Positions 35,073 through 43,694 are shown, counted from the stretch's first letter. The stretch is 64,000 bases of DNA from Pseudomonadota bacterium (GCA_021779835.1 JAJXZX010000012.1:40272-104271); one strand, 5' to 3'. Notes: generated by a model not told the origin, from the sequence alone. Numbers and translations: made by a program.

Positions 35073-35989
35073 GCCCCCTCGCGCCCCTGATGCAGCAGCA
35101 GCCACAGCGCCACCACCGTCAGCGCGATGCCGACCCCCACCACCAGCGGCGGCGCGCCATACCCCAGCGCGACCTGCCACAAGATCACCCATGTCGGCAC
35201 CAGATAGGTATAGGCCATCACCTTGGCCGAGGGCAGCACCATCGTCGCGAATTGCAGCAGCACAAAGGTCGCGGCACTGGCGACGATCGCCAGATAAAAC
35301 AGCGTGATCCACACGATCCCCGGCAGGTGAAGCCAATCGGTCGCCCGGATGTCGCCCCAGCCCACCACGGTCAGGATCAGCAACCCGGCCAGCAACATGC
35401 CAAAGGTGAACACCACCGGCGGCTCTCCCCGGTTCAGCTTGCGCACCATCGGCGTGTAAAGCGCATGGGCAAAGCAGCCGACAAAGTAAATCGCCTCGCC
35501 GCGCCCGACGTGAAACGCCACCAGCGCCGCAGGATCGCCGCGAAAGATCACCCACAGCGCGCCAACCGCGCCGATTGCCAAGGCAACCGCCATGCGCCCC
35601 GTGGTGATCTGGCGCAGCACCAGCCAGCCAAAGCCGGCCGCCATCAAGGGCGTCAGCGTAAACACCGCCGCCGCCGACACCGGCGCCGCGGTTTTCAGCC
35701 CGTAGAACATCAGCACGAAATACCCGGCGAACAGGCCGCCCAGCACCAGATAGCGCCAAGGCGCGCGCGCCGCACTGCGCGGCAAGCCCGTCGTCAAAAG
35801 CGCCGCCACCCCGATCACCACCGCCGCAATCGCGAACCGCGCCGCGTTCAGCGCCGCTGGGGCAATCAGGTTCGCCGCCATCGACCCAAGGCTGAACGAT
35901 CCCCCCACAAGGGCGGAGAACAGCAGCATCGCCAGATGCCCCCGCGCCTGCGGTGACAATCTTGCCTGTGGTGACAACCGCGCCATCAT
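35069..35989 (-). CDS. DMT superfamily transporter (EamA domains)
   Basis: A 306-aa membrane protein with about ten helices in two EamA repeats (e.g. SALVGGSFSLGSMAANLIAPAALNAARFAIAAVVIG and AIVASAATFVLLQFATMVLPSAKVMAYTYLVPTWVILWQ). The start at 35989 overlaps the stop of the LysR gene by 4 bp (ATGA); a second ATG follows at once. The N-terminus carries an exact in-frame duplication LSPQAR-LSPQAR from an 18-bp tandem repeat. The substrate is unknown. It is probably expressed with the LysR gene. Confidence 0.87.
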   Translation of the reverse strand: MMARLSPQARLSPQARGHLAMLLFSALVGGSFSLGSMAANLIAPAALNAARFAIAAVVIGVAALLTTGLPRSAARAPWRYLVLGGLFAGYFVLMFYGLKTAAPVSAAAVFTLTPLMAAGFGWLVLRQITTGRMAVALAIGAVGALWVIFRGDPAALVAFHVGRGEAIYFVGCFAHALYTPMVRKLNRGEPPVVFTFGMLLAGLLILTVVGWGDIRATDWLHLPGIVWITLFYLAIVASAATFVLLQFATMVLPSAKVMAYTYLVPTWVILWQVALGYGAPPLVVGVGIALTVVALWLLLHQGREGA

Positions 35990-36873
35990 CGCATGGGCCA
36001 GGATTTTGCCTCTTGCTTGAGGTAGGTCAGGAACGCGTGCACCTTGGTGGTCCGGTGCAGATCGACATGCGTCACCAACCAGTAATCCGTCGCCCATTCG
36101 TCGCGCTCTGGCATCACCTTCACCATCCCCGCCGTCTCGCACGCCCGCCACACCGGCAAAAAGCCGATGCCCGCGCCCTGCGAAACCGCCCCCGCCAACG
36201 CCTGCATGTCGCTGGAGCGGAAAGTGATTGCCTCGGGTGGCACCATCTCGGTCAGCCAGCGAAAGAACGGCGCGCGGCTGCCGGCGCCATCCGGCCCGAC
36301 AAAACGATGCCCGGCGAAGTCGCCCTCGTCCTTCGGCACCCCATATTCCTCAACATAAGACGGTGCCGCATAAAGCGCATAGCTTTGGTGCAGGAATAAC
36401 TGCACCACGTTGTCCGGCTGCTCCGGCGCCGCCCCGGCGCGGATCGCCACATGCGCCTCGCCATATTCCAGCCGGAACACACGCGTGTCGGTCAGAAACC
36501 GCACCGTCAGCCCCGGATGCGCGCGCTGAAACCCAACCAGCACCGGCGTCAGGAACGGCGCCAGATCGGGCAGAGAGGTCACCACCAACTCGCCCGTCAC
36601 CGCCTCGCCCTGCCCCTTGATGCGCCCGGCGAACTGGCTGAGCTGATCCTCGGTCGCCTGCGCCACCCGCAACAGGTCCTGCCCCGCCTCGGTCGGCGTA
36701 TAGCCCCGCGCGTGGCGCTGAAACAGCTTCACACCCAGCCGTTTTTCCAGCGCATCAATATGGCGGATCACAGTGGCATGGTGCACGCCCAGCACCTCTG
36801 CCGCGCCGGAAACCGTGCCCAGCCGCGCCACATGATAGGCCGTGCGAATCTCGTCCCAGGTATCAATCGACAT
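35986..36873 (-). CDS. LysR family transcriptional regulator
   Basis: A 295-aa regulator with an N-terminal helix-turn-helix (YHVARLGTVSGAAEVLGVHHATVIRHIDALEKRLGVKLFQRHARGYTPTEAGQDLL) and a periplasmic-binding-like effector domain (about 90-290). The ATG at 36873 is preferred over the GTG at 36888. It is divergent from azoR, which it probably controls, and coupled to the downstream exporter gene. The inducer is unknown; quinones or electrophiles would fit azoR (inference). Confidence 0.88.
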   Translation of the reverse strand: MSIDTWDEIRTAYHVARLGTVSGAAEVLGVHHATVIRHIDALEKRLGVKLFQRHARGYTPTEAGQDLLRVAQATEDQLSQFAGRIKGQGEAVTGELVVTSLPDLAPFLTPVLVGFQRAHPGLTVRFLTDTRVFRLEYGEAHVAIRAGAAPEQPDNVVQLFLHQSYALYAAPSYVEEYGVPKDEGDFAGHRFVGPDGAGSRAPFFRWLTEMVPPEAITFRSSDMQALAGAVSQGAGIGFLPVWRACETAGMVKVMPERDEWATDYWLVTHVDLHRTTKVHAFLTYLKQEAKSWPMR

Positions 36874-36991
36874 GATATGTGCGCTCACTCACAGAAGACC
36901 TGCATATTCGAAGATTGCGTTCGCGCCCGCAAGTACGATGTAAGGGCCACAGCCAAAGGCACTTGCCCGGCCCCCAACAAGGACACCTCCT

Positions 36992-37582
36992 ATGACCAAC
37001 ATCCTCCGCGTCGAAGCCTCGATCAAAGGCGAAAACTCCGTTTCCCGCAAATTGACCGACCGCCTGATCGCCCGCCTGCTTGACACCCATGCCGACGCCT
37101 CGCTCGTCTCGCGCGACGTGTCCACCGGCATCAACACGGTTGACGCCAACTGGATCGGCGCGATCTTCACCCCCGCTGACGCCCGCACCCCCGCGCAGAA
37201 AGAGATCGTGGCCTATGCCGACGTCCTGCTGAACGAAGTGCGCGCCGCCGACATCATCGTGATCGGCCTGCCGGTTTACAACTTCGGCGTCCCGTCGCAG
37301 CTGAAAAGCTGGATCGACCAACTCGCCCGCAAAGGCGAGACGTTCCAATACACCGAGAAGGGCCCGGAAGGCCTGCTCAAGGGCAAAAAGGCGATCATCG
37401 CCATGGCGTCCGACGGCACCAAGCGCGGCTCGGCCATCGACTTCGCGTCGGGCTACGTCAAGCACATGATGAACTTCTTCGGCATCACCGACGTTGAAAT
37501 CGTCGCCGCCGACGCCATCGCCTATGCCCCGGAAACCACGGTTCCCGCCGCGCTGCAAGAAGTCGACGCGCTGGCGCTCTGA
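36992..37582 (+). CDS. azoR: FMN-dependent NADH-azoreductase
   Basis: A 196-aa flavodoxin-fold oxidoreductase of the AzoR family, reducing azo dyes and quinones by two electrons. Family segments are LRVEASIKGENSVSRKLTDRLI (FMN phosphate loop), ADIIVIGLPVYNFGVPSQLKSWIDQLARKGETFQYTEKGPEGLLKGKKAI and the ASDGTKRGSAIDFASGYVKHMMNFFGITDVE stretch. AAGGA lies ahead of the start. It is divergent from a LysR gene; a quinone/thiol stress role is likely. Confidence 0.94.
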   Translation: MTNILRVEASIKGENSVSRKLTDRLIARLLDTHADASLVSRDVSTGINTVDANWIGAIFTPADARTPAQKEIVAYADVLLNEVRAADIIVIGLPVYNFGVPSQLKSWIDQLARKGETFQYTEKGPEGLLKGKKAIIAMASDGTKRGSAIDFASGYVKHMMNFFGITDVEIVAADAIAYAPETTVPAALQEVDALAL

Positions 37583-37599
37583 TTAACGGATCGCAAAAT

Positions 37600-37636
37600 G
37601 AACGCCGCCGAAGAGCAACCCTCTCCGGCGGCGTTC
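37600..37636. terminator. Bidirectional terminator hairpin after azoR
   Basis: GAACGCCGCC (37600-37609) pairs with GGCGGCGTTC (37627-37636) around an approximately 17-nt loop, between the convergent azoR gene and a small periplasmic protein gene. Confidence 0.7.
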
Positions 37637-37638
37637 GC

Positions 37639-38007
37639 TTATTCGGTAACCGCGGTCGTCACATCCGTATCGCGGTTATACTTCAGCGTGACGGTCGAGA
37701 TGTTGCACAGGTTCAGGCCGTGCCAGACCGTCGGCTTGTAATCCTCGGTCCATTCCACCTTCAGGTCCCATTTGCAGGTGCCCTCGTCGCCCGTGAACCT
37801 GATATCGACCTTGTCACCATCGGCCAGAATGTCCGCGCCCATCACGTCATCAGTCCAAGTATCGCTGGCCGACGGATCAACGAACACCGCCTTGATGTCA
37901 TAGCCGGTCGCGTTCTTCAGCGAGAAATCAAGCCCGTTTGCGAACGCCGGTGCGCTTGCCACTACGCCCAGCCAGATCGCGGCGGCTACCCCATAAACAA
38001 TCTTCAT
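37639..38007 (-). CDS. Small conserved periplasmic protein of unknown function
   Basis: A 122-aa protein with a clear Sec signal peptide (MKIVYGVAAAIWLGVVASAPAFA) and a roughly 99-residue mature domain rich in Asp and Thr, containing FSLKNATGYDIKAVFVDPSASDTW and two cysteines (GTCKWD and NLCNIS) that could form a disulfide. The alternating pattern suggests an all-beta fold. I have seen similar short proteins in Rhodobacterales, sometimes with unconvincing enzyme names; no function is claimed. It is a single gene with a terminator at its 3' end. The 214-bp region upstream to 38221 shows nothing recognisable. Confidence 0.75.
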   Translation of the reverse strand: MKIVYGVAAAIWLGVVASAPAFANGLDFSLKNATGYDIKAVFVDPSASDTWTDDVMGADILADGDKVDIRFTGDEGTCKWDLKVEWTEDYKPTVWHGLNLCNISTVTLKYNRDTDVTTAVTE

Positions 38008-38221
38008 TACATGTCCTGCGTTGGAGGGCGCCCGGTCCCGCAGGCACTCGGCTCGCCATCGTTCCCTTCCCACCAAGACCGCACCACGCGGCCATGGCCA
38101 TCCCAATCACCCCTCAATTCCCCAAGAGGAATTTGCAGAAAAGCGCCCAGCTTGGCGCTGATCTGCTGGCGCAGGATAGGAGGCATTTCATTTCACAATC
38201 AACGATTCGTGATCGGCAGAC

Positions 38222-39010
38222 CTAGGGGGCATCCGCCCCGTCCCCACCGCGCAAAAGCGTCTCGGCCAAGTGGAACCGTTCGGCCGCCCCCCCGTCGGGC
38301 AGCCCGGCCCATTCCTCGGCCAGCGCCTGCCGCTCTGCCACCATGATGGCGGCCAAATCGTCCAGCCGCGTCTCGGCCCCGCGCAGATGCTGCAACAAGC
38401 GGTGCGAGTGCAGGATGGTCGGGCGCGCATCCAGCGGCTCCCACGCGTCCAGCACCGTGACGCGGCGCAGGTTGAACTCTGGCGGCAAGACGTAAAACCG
38501 GATGTCGCTTTGCCACAACAGATCGCGAAAGCTCACCTGATCGCGTCCCCGCCCCGCCGCCGCATAGCGCCGCTGCCAGTCCGCCAAAAACGCCGCCGTC
38601 GCATCCGACCGCCGATACAGCATCACGCCGCAATTCATCTGCGGAAAGGCATAGGGCGTCGCGACCAGATGCCCCTCACGGATCAGCGCCGAGGTGCGCC
38701 GCACATCATGCGCCACCGCCAGCTCAAACCGCTCCAGCACCTCGAACAGATCGCCAAACGGCGCCAACACCAGCGTATCGCAATCCATATACAACGTGCG
38801 CGCAAACCGGCTTTCCGGCAGGCTCGCCAGCTTCGGCGTCACCCCCGCCGGAATCGGCCGCACCTGATCCCACAGCGTCGATACCCCCGCCTGATCGGTG
38901 AACAAATCCACCGCCAGCCCCGGATTGCACCGCTTCAGCGAGGCAACCGAGCGTTCGGCAAGGTCCAGATACCCCGCGCCCTTCGCCACATAAATCACAC
39001 CATCCCGCAT
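38222..39010 (-). CDS. GT8-like glycosyltransferase
   Basis: A 262-aa putative nucleotide-sugar transferase. The N-terminus GVIYVAKGAGYLDLAERSVASLKRCNPGLAVDLFTD and the metal-binding DxD motif in FARTLYMDCDTLVLAPFGDLFEVLE fit the GT-A fold; QMNCGVMLYRRS and DQVSFRDLLW follow as in glycogenin-like and LgtC-like enzymes. The C-terminal ~60 residues are helical and charged. It is probably involved in surface polysaccharide or glycan decoration. The neighbouring genes do not define the acceptor. Confidence 0.75.
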   Translation of the reverse strand: MRDGVIYVAKGAGYLDLAERSVASLKRCNPGLAVDLFTDQAGVSTLWDQVRPIPAGVTPKLASLPESRFARTLYMDCDTLVLAPFGDLFEVLERFELAVAHDVRRTSALIREGHLVATPYAFPQMNCGVMLYRRSDATAAFLADWQRRYAAAGRGRDQVSFRDLLWQSDIRFYVLPPEFNLRRVTVLDAWEPLDARPTILHSHRLLQHLRGAETRLDDLAAIMVAERQALAEEWAGLPDGGAAERFHLAETLLRGGDGADAP

Positions 39011-39067
39011 CGTTCGCCCCCTGCTTTGTCCCGCAAGGATAGTGCGCGCACCCAGCGCGACCAGCCC

Positions 39068-39550
39068 CTACCGCAGGGGCAGGAAAATATCCGTCACCGC
39101 CTCCTCCGCCGGAACAAACGGCGCAAAGGCGACCCGCTGGCAAAACGCCGGGTCATCGCGCAGGCTCTCGCCACTCTGCGCCAGCCAAGGCCCGTGCAGG
39201 AACCGCAGCGCCGCGCCAATCCCCTCCTCGCCGCCAACATGCCGCAATACAGCATAGCGCCCGCCCGCAATCAGGCCTGCCACCACACCCGCGGAATTCG
39301 GCGCCACCGCCCGCGCGCCCGCGCAAATATCCAGCCGGAACGCCTCGGGCGGCACCACCCCCGGATCGTCGTAAAGAACATTATACGTCGCACTCACCCC
39401 CGGCCCGAACCCCGCCGCCTTGCGCCACGCGATAAAGCGCGCCACTGACGCGCCAATCCCCGCAGGCGGCCCGCGATGCGCCAACACCGCCACCGGCACC
39501 GGCGCCAGATCGACCACCCTCACATCGCCCAGACTGAAATCTGCCACCAT
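39068..39550 (-). CDS. GyrI-like (SbmC) small-molecule-binding domain protein
   Basis: A 160-aa protein matching the GyrI/AraC effector-binding fold: VVDLAPVPVAVLAHRGPPAGIGASVARFIAWRKAAGFGP, then YNVLYDDPGVVPPEAFRLDICAGA, then GGRYAVLRHVGGEEGIGAALRFLHGPWLAQSGESLRDDPAFCQRV and a C-terminal VTDIFLPL. Stand-alone members bind or hydrolyse small hydrophobic molecules, or modulate gyrase (SbmC). The start at 39550 is chosen because upstream in-frame residues derive from a repeat element. The gene stands alone. Confidence 0.8.
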   Translation of the reverse strand: MVADFSLGDVRVVDLAPVPVAVLAHRGPPAGIGASVARFIAWRKAAGFGPGVSATYNVLYDDPGVVPPEAFRLDICAGARAVAPNSAGVVAGLIAGGRYAVLRHVGGEEGIGAALRFLHGPWLAQSGESLRDDPAFCQRVAFAPFVPAEEAVTDIFLPLR

Positions 39551-39867
39551 CACGCCACTCCTCTTTTCCGCGCAGCCTAACAAATTCTTGCCGCTTCTTC
39601 TTGGCAAAAATACTCTCGGGGGTGAATGCCCGGCACGGGCAGAGGGGGCAGACAGCCCCCTTTCCGCCCCCAACCAGCGCTTCCTTGACCTTTCCCGCCA
39701 TTCAGCCTAAAAGCCGCGCAACTCCGGAAGTCCGTCAAAACTTCCGGTCCCTGATACAATCGGGGATCGCCACCCATCAGCGCGTTGCGCCCATGGGTGA
39801 CGTTGGCGTTTGGGCCGTCCCGACTTATCTGGGACATGGATGGAAACAAGGTCGAAGGAGACCGCGA
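39551..39867. other. 317-bp intergenic region with a repeat, upstream of ffh
   Basis: This contains a dispersed repeat copy at 39592-39622 (GCTTCTTCTTGGCAAAAATAC then TCTCGGGGG) next to the divergent GyrI-like gene. The remainder, with the ffh ribosome site GAAGGAG at its end, shows no coding frame. Open reading upstream of ffh in the same frame is not family-like. Confidence 0.6.
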
Positions 39868-41349
39868 ATGTTCGAGAACCTGTCAGAACGCCTCAGCGGC
39901 GTGTTCGACCGGCTGACCAAGCAGGGCGCGCTGTCCGACGCCGACGTCGCCACCGCGCTGCGCGAAGTCCGCACCGCGCTGCTAGAGGCTGACGTCTCGC
40001 TTCCAGTCGCCCGCGATTTCGTCGCCGCCGTGCAGGCCAAGGCCACCGGCCAAGCTGTCACCAAATCCGTCACCCCCGGCCAGCAGGTCGTGAAAATCGT
40101 CCATGACGCGCTGATCGACACCCTCCGCGGCGAGGGTGAGCCCGACGCGATGAAGATCGACAACCCGCCCGCGCCGATCCTGATGGTCGGCCTGCAAGGC
40201 TCGGGCAAGACCACCACCACCGCCAAGCTCGCCAAGCGTCTGAAAGAGAAAAACGGCAAGCGGGTGCTGATGGCCTCGCTCGACACCAACCGCCCGGCGG
40301 CGATGGAGCAATTGCAGATCCTCGGCGCGCAGATCGGCGTCGATACCCTGCCGATCGTCAAAGGCGAAACCGCCGTTCAGATCGCCAAACGCGCCAAAAC
40401 CCAGGCCAACCTCGGCGGCTATGACGTCTACATCCTCGACACCGCCGGCCGCCTGCACATCGACGAGGCGTTGATGGACGAGGTCAAAGCCGTCCGCGAC
40501 ATCACCTCCCCGCGTGAGGTGATGTTGGTGGTCGATGGCCTCACCGGGCAAGACGCCGTCAACGTCGCCACCGAGTTTGACAGCAAGATCGGTATCACCG
40601 GCGTCACCCTGACCCGGATGGACGGCGACGGACGCGGTGGCGCCGCGCTGTCGATGCGCGCCGTCACCGGCAAGCCGATCCGCTTCGTCGGCCTTGGCGA
40701 AAAAATGGACGCGCTTGAGACGTTCGAGCCGGAACGCGTCGCGGGCCGCATCCTTGGCATGGGCGATATCGTCGCCCTCGTCGAGCGCGCGCAGGAAACC
40801 ATCGAACTGGAGCAGGCCGAGCGCGCGATGAAGCGGTTCCAAAAGGGTCTGTTCAACATGAACGACCTCAAGGGCCAGCTTGACCAGATGCTCAAGATGG
40901 GCGGTATGCAATCCGTGATGGGCATGTTGCCCGGCATGGGCGGCATGGCGAAAAAGGCCGAGGCTGCGGGCTTTGACGACAAGATGCTGAAACGTCAGAT
41001 CGCCCTGATCAACTCGATGACCAAGAAAGAACGCGCCAACCCCGATCTTTTGCAGGCCAGCCGCAAAAAGCGCATCGCGGCGGGCGCGGGCCTTGACGTG
41101 TCCGACCTCAACAAGCTGCTGAAGATGCACCGCCAGATGGCCGACATGATGAAAAAGGTCGGCAAGATGGGCAAGGCTGGCATGCTCAAGCAGATGATGG
41201 GGCTGGGCAAGAAAGACCTCGCCTCGATGGACCCGGAAGCGCTGCAACAAAAGATGGGCGAGCTTGGCAATATGCCGGGTATGCCCGGAATGCCGGGCAG
41301 CGGTATCCGCCTGCCGCCGGGCCTGTCTGGTTTCGGCAAGAAGAAATAA
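39868..41349 (+). CDS. ffh: Signal recognition particle protein Ffh
   Basis: A 493-aa SRP GTPase delivering membrane proteins to FtsY/SecYEG. The N domain is FENLSERLSGVFDRLTKQGALSDADVATALREVR, the G1 loop is GLQGSGKTTTTAKLA, followed by DTNRPAA, DTAGRLHID and TRMDGDGRGGAALS. The methionine-rich M domain occupies the C-terminal third (GMQSVMGMLPGMGGM...HRQMADMMKKVGKMG) and binds 4.5S RNA and signal sequences. GAAGGAG sets the start at 39868. It heads a plus-strand run leading to the ribosomal protein genes. Confidence 0.97.
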   Translation: MFENLSERLSGVFDRLTKQGALSDADVATALREVRTALLEADVSLPVARDFVAAVQAKATGQAVTKSVTPGQQVVKIVHDALIDTLRGEGEPDAMKIDNPPAPILMVGLQGSGKTTTTAKLAKRLKEKNGKRVLMASLDTNRPAAMEQLQILGAQIGVDTLPIVKGETAVQIAKRAKTQANLGGYDVYILDTAGRLHIDEALMDEVKAVRDITSPREVMLVVDGLTGQDAVNVATEFDSKIGITGVTLTRMDGDGRGGAALSMRAVTGKPIRFVGLGEKMDALETFEPERVAGRILGMGDIVALVERAQETIELEQAERAMKRFQKGLFNMNDLKGQLDQMLKMGGMQSVMGMLPGMGGMAKKAEAAGFDDKMLKRQIALINSMTKKERANPDLLQASRKKRIAAGAGLDVSDLNKLLKMHRQMADMMKKVGKMGKAGMLKQMMGLGKKDLASMDPEALQQKMGELGNMPGMPGMPGSGIRLPPGLSGFGKKK

Positions 41350-41350
41350 C

Positions 41351-41893
41351 ATGCAAGCGAACGCCGCCCCCGCCCTGATCAACACGCCGGTCCTAGAGAC
41401 CGAGCGTCTGATCCTGCGCGCGCCGGTGGCATCCGACTTCGCGCCCTACGCCGATTTCATCGCCTCTGACCGGGGCCGCTACATGGGCGGCCCGATGGCG
41501 CGCGATCTCGCATGGCGCGCCTTCGCCTCGGGCTTTGGCCATTGGGTGATCCGCGGCTTTGGCGGCTTCGTCGTCACGCTGAAATCCACCGGCGCCGCCA
41601 TCGGTCGCGTCGGCCCGTGGTTCCCGGAAGGCTGGCCAGAGCCGGAAATCGGCTGGGGCCTGTGGGACCACTCCGCCGAGGGCAAAGGCTACGCGTTCGA
41701 GGCCGCCTCTGCCGCCCTGCGCCACGCCTTCCGCGACCTTGGCTGGAAAACCGCCGTCAGCTACATCGTGCCCGACAACGCGCGCTCTATCGCGTTGGCC
41801 AAACGCCTTGGCGCAGTCCAGGACGCGACCGCCGCCTTCCCCGGCGACAAGCCCGCGCTGGTGTTTCGCCACCCGAACCCGGGGGTGGCGTGA
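41351..41893 (+). CDS. GNAT family N-acetyltransferase (RimJ/RimL-like)
   Basis: A 180-aa acetyltransferase beginning VLETERLILRAPVASDFAPYADF, as RimJ/RimL-like enzymes do, with EPEIGWGLWDHSAEGKGYAFEAASAALRHAF as the acetyl-CoA-binding region and VSYIVPDNARSIALAKRLGA following. It starts 1 bp after ffh ends, suggesting co-transcription. The substrate (a protein N-terminus, amino acid or small amine) cannot be told. Confidence 0.85.
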   Translation: MQANAAPALINTPVLETERLILRAPVASDFAPYADFIASDRGRYMGGPMARDLAWRAFASGFGHWVIRGFGGFVVTLKSTGAAIGRVGPWFPEGWPEPEIGWGLWDHSAEGKGYAFEAASAALRHAFRDLGWKTAVSYIVPDNARSIALAKRLGAVQDATAAFPGDKPALVFRHPNPGVA

Positions 41894-41901
41894 TGTGCAG
41901 G

Positions 41902-41926
41902 ATCGTAAGCATGAAAAACATACGGT
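41902..41926. repeat. Dispersed hairpin repeat, copy C
   Basis: A 25-nt dyad with stem ATCGTA/TACGGT (one G-T wobble) and the common loop region GCATGAAAAACATACG, homologous to the tips of the elements at 6603-6627 and 14724-14748. It is followed by a tandem GGTTGCTGCAT-GGTTGCTGCAT. It lies in the gap between the acetyltransferase and chorismate mutase genes. Confidence 0.65.
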
Positions 41927-41972
41927 TGCTGCATGGTTGCTGCATACCGCAAACCCCCTGCCGGAGGCCCGC

Positions 41973-42269
41973 ATGACCGACGACACAACCCGCGCCGAGG
42001 CGCTGCTGAAAGACCATCGCGAAAGCATCGACCGGCTTGATGCGATCCTCGTTTACACGCTGGCAGAGCGGTTCAAGCACACCCAAGGTGTTGGCCGTCT
42101 CAAGGCCGCGCACAATCTTCCCCCCTCGGATCCGGCCCGCGAAACGCGCCAGATCGAGCGGCTGGAGCGGCTCTCGCAAGAGGCCGACCTCGACCCCGAA
42201 TTCGCCAAGAAATTCCTGAGCTTCATCATCTCCGAAGTCATCAGGCATCACGAGAAACTACAGAAATAA
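41973..42269 (+). CDS. Chorismate mutase (AroQ class)
   Basis: A 98-aa all-helical chorismate mutase making prephenate for Phe/Tyr synthesis. The pattern [54 protein letters not shown] has the conserved Arg in helix 1, the Arg/Lys of GRLKA, and a C-terminal [21 protein letters not shown] with the catalytic-site helix. CCGGAGG sits just ahead of the start at 41973. It is a stand-alone monofunctional form, as in other Rhodobacterales, directly upstream of rpsP. Confidence 0.9.
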   Translation: MTDDTTRAEALLKDHRESIDRLDAILVYTLAERFKHTQGVGRLKAAHNLPPSDPARETRQIERLERLSQEADLDPEFAKKFLSFIISEVIRHHEKLQK

Positions 42270-42327
42270 CAGACCCCTAGGGTGCGCCGTCATCGCGCAC
42301 CACGTCATCATCCAAAGGAGACTACCC

Positions 42328-42693
42328 ATGTCCATGAAAATCCGCCTCGCCCGTGGTGGCAGCAAAAAACGCCCGTTCTACGCGATCGTCGCCACCGACA
42401 GCCGCATGCCGCGCGACGGCCGTTTCCTCGAGAAACTGGGCACCTACAACCCGCTTCTCGCCAAGGACAGCGAAGATCGCGTCAAGATGAACATGGAGCG
42501 CGTGCAGTATTGGCTGAGCCAAGGCGCCCAGCCGACCGACCGTATCGCGCGCATGCTGGAAGCCGCAGGCGCCAAGCCGAAAGCCGCCCGCAACAACCCG
42601 AAATCGGCCGTCCCCGGCAAGAAAGCAACCGCCCGCGTTGCTGAAAAAGCCAAGAAAGCCGAAGCCGCAGCAGCGGAACCGGCAGCAGAATAA
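42328..42693 (+). CDS. rpsP: 30S ribosomal protein S16
   Basis: A 121-aa ribosomal protein: [44 protein letters not shown] is diagnostic. The C-terminus is extended by an Ala/Lys-rich tail (about 85-121), common in alphaproteobacteria. It is first of the rpsP-rimM-trmD-rplS-rpmE block, with an AAAGGAG ribosome site. Confidence 0.98.
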   Translation: MSMKIRLARGGSKKRPFYAIVATDSRMPRDGRFLEKLGTYNPLLAKDSEDRVKMNMERVQYWLSQGAQPTDRIARMLEAAGAKPKAARNNPKSAVPGKKATARVAEKAKKAEAAAAEPAAE

Positions 42694-42717
42694 TCCTTCT
42701 GCGCCAATGTGTTATCT

Positions 42718-42737
42718 GGCGGGCATTCGTGCCCGCC
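42718..42737 (+). other. Stable UUCG-loop hairpin between rpsP and rimM
   Basis: A perfect 8-bp stem GGCGGGCA/TGCCCGCC closes a TTCG tetraloop, 24 bp after rpsP. There is no T-run, so it probably stabilises the rpsP mRNA or attenuates the transcript rather than ending it. rpsP is normally made in larger amounts than rimM and trmD. Confidence 0.65.
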
Positions 42738-42762
42738 TGCCCCTCCCACACCGGAGCCCGTC

Positions 42763-43275
42763 ATGCCCGCATCTGACCGCGTCTGCGTTGGCGCCATCGC
42801 TGGAGCCTTCGGGGTTAAGGGAGAGGTGCGCCTGAAAAGCTTCTGCGCCGACGCCGAAGCCATCGCCGAATATGGCCCGCTATGGACCGAAGACGGCAGC
42901 CGCAGCTTCAAAGTGACGCTGACCCGGATGATCCCCAACGGCTTTTCGGCCACGCTGTCCGGCGTCAACTCCAAAGAGGACGCCGACGCCCTGCGCGGCA
43001 CAAGCCTTTATGCCAACAGGGAAAAACTGCCCTCGCTTGGCGATGATGAATTCTACTACGCCGATCTGATCGGTCTCGACGTGTTTGATACCGGCGGCAA
43101 TTTGCTTGGCAAAGTGATCGCGGTTCACAACCACGGCGCCTCTGACCTTCTGGAAGTGCAAGGTTCCGGCCTGAAATCCGCCGTACTTTTGCCGTTTACC
43201 CGTGTGAACGTTCCAACCGTTGATCTTGCCACGCGCAGGATCATTGCGGATCTACCAGAAGGATTGATCGAATGA
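42763..43275 (+). CDS. rimM: Ribosome maturation factor RimM
   Basis: A 170-aa factor for 16S rRNA processing that binds S19. Two beta-barrel domains are visible: [23 protein letters not shown] (N-terminal) and the PRC-barrel part [44 protein letters not shown] precedes the start at 42763. The stop overlaps the following gene in ATGA. Confidence 0.96.
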   Translation: MPASDRVCVGAIAGAFGVKGEVRLKSFCADAEAIAEYGPLWTEDGSRSFKVTLTRMIPNGFSATLSGVNSKEDADALRGTSLYANREKLPSLGDDEFYYADLIGLDVFDTGGNLLGKVIAVHNHGASDLLEVQGSGLKSAVLLPFTRVNVPTVDLATRRIIADLPEGLIE

Positions 43276-43694
43276 CCCCTAGATTGCAGAACTGGCTGTT
43301 GATGATTTGTGCCGGGTTGCTTTACTTTGGTCCGATGCTCGCCGGCCTTGCTGGCTACGGCTGGGCCGTAGTGCCCTACTTCATCGCCGTTTTCATGCTC
43401 TGGCAAGTGCAGCGCAGCCCGAAACTCTGGCCCCGGTCGGTGACAGACTGGAAAAGCGCGCCCGTGCTGATCGCCCTCGGCTCGCGTTTTGTGGTGCAGG
43501 CTGGTCTGGTCATCTTCTGCTTCGTCATTGCGCGTGGCATTGGCGGCGTGACTGGCATTCTGCCGCCGCTAATGATCGGCACTCCGCTTGGCATCTCCTT
43601 GCTGGCATTGCCTTTTTCCCGCCTTCTGCAACCTGCCAAGTCAGCGCACTCGCAGACCGCAGCTAGCGCGCCCATGGATGCCATGAACGCATAA
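43272..43694 (+). CDS. Hypothetical membrane protein in the rimM-trmD operon
   Basis: A 140-aa protein with about four hydrophobic helices (residues ~8-26, 32-46, 66-88, 95-116) and a polar C-terminal tail. It is fused into the operon by ATGA overlap with rimM and TAATG overlap with trmD, so it is certainly translated. No family is recognised. Its place inside a highly conserved translation operon probably reflects local insertion in this lineage. No function is proposed. Confidence 0.8.
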   Translation: MTPRLQNWLLMICAGLLYFGPMLAGLAGYGWAVVPYFIAVFMLWQVQRSPKLWPRSVTDWKSAPVLIALGSRFVVQAGLVIFCFVIARGIGGVTGILPPLMIGTPLGISLLALPFSRLLQPAKSAHSQTAASAPMDAMNA

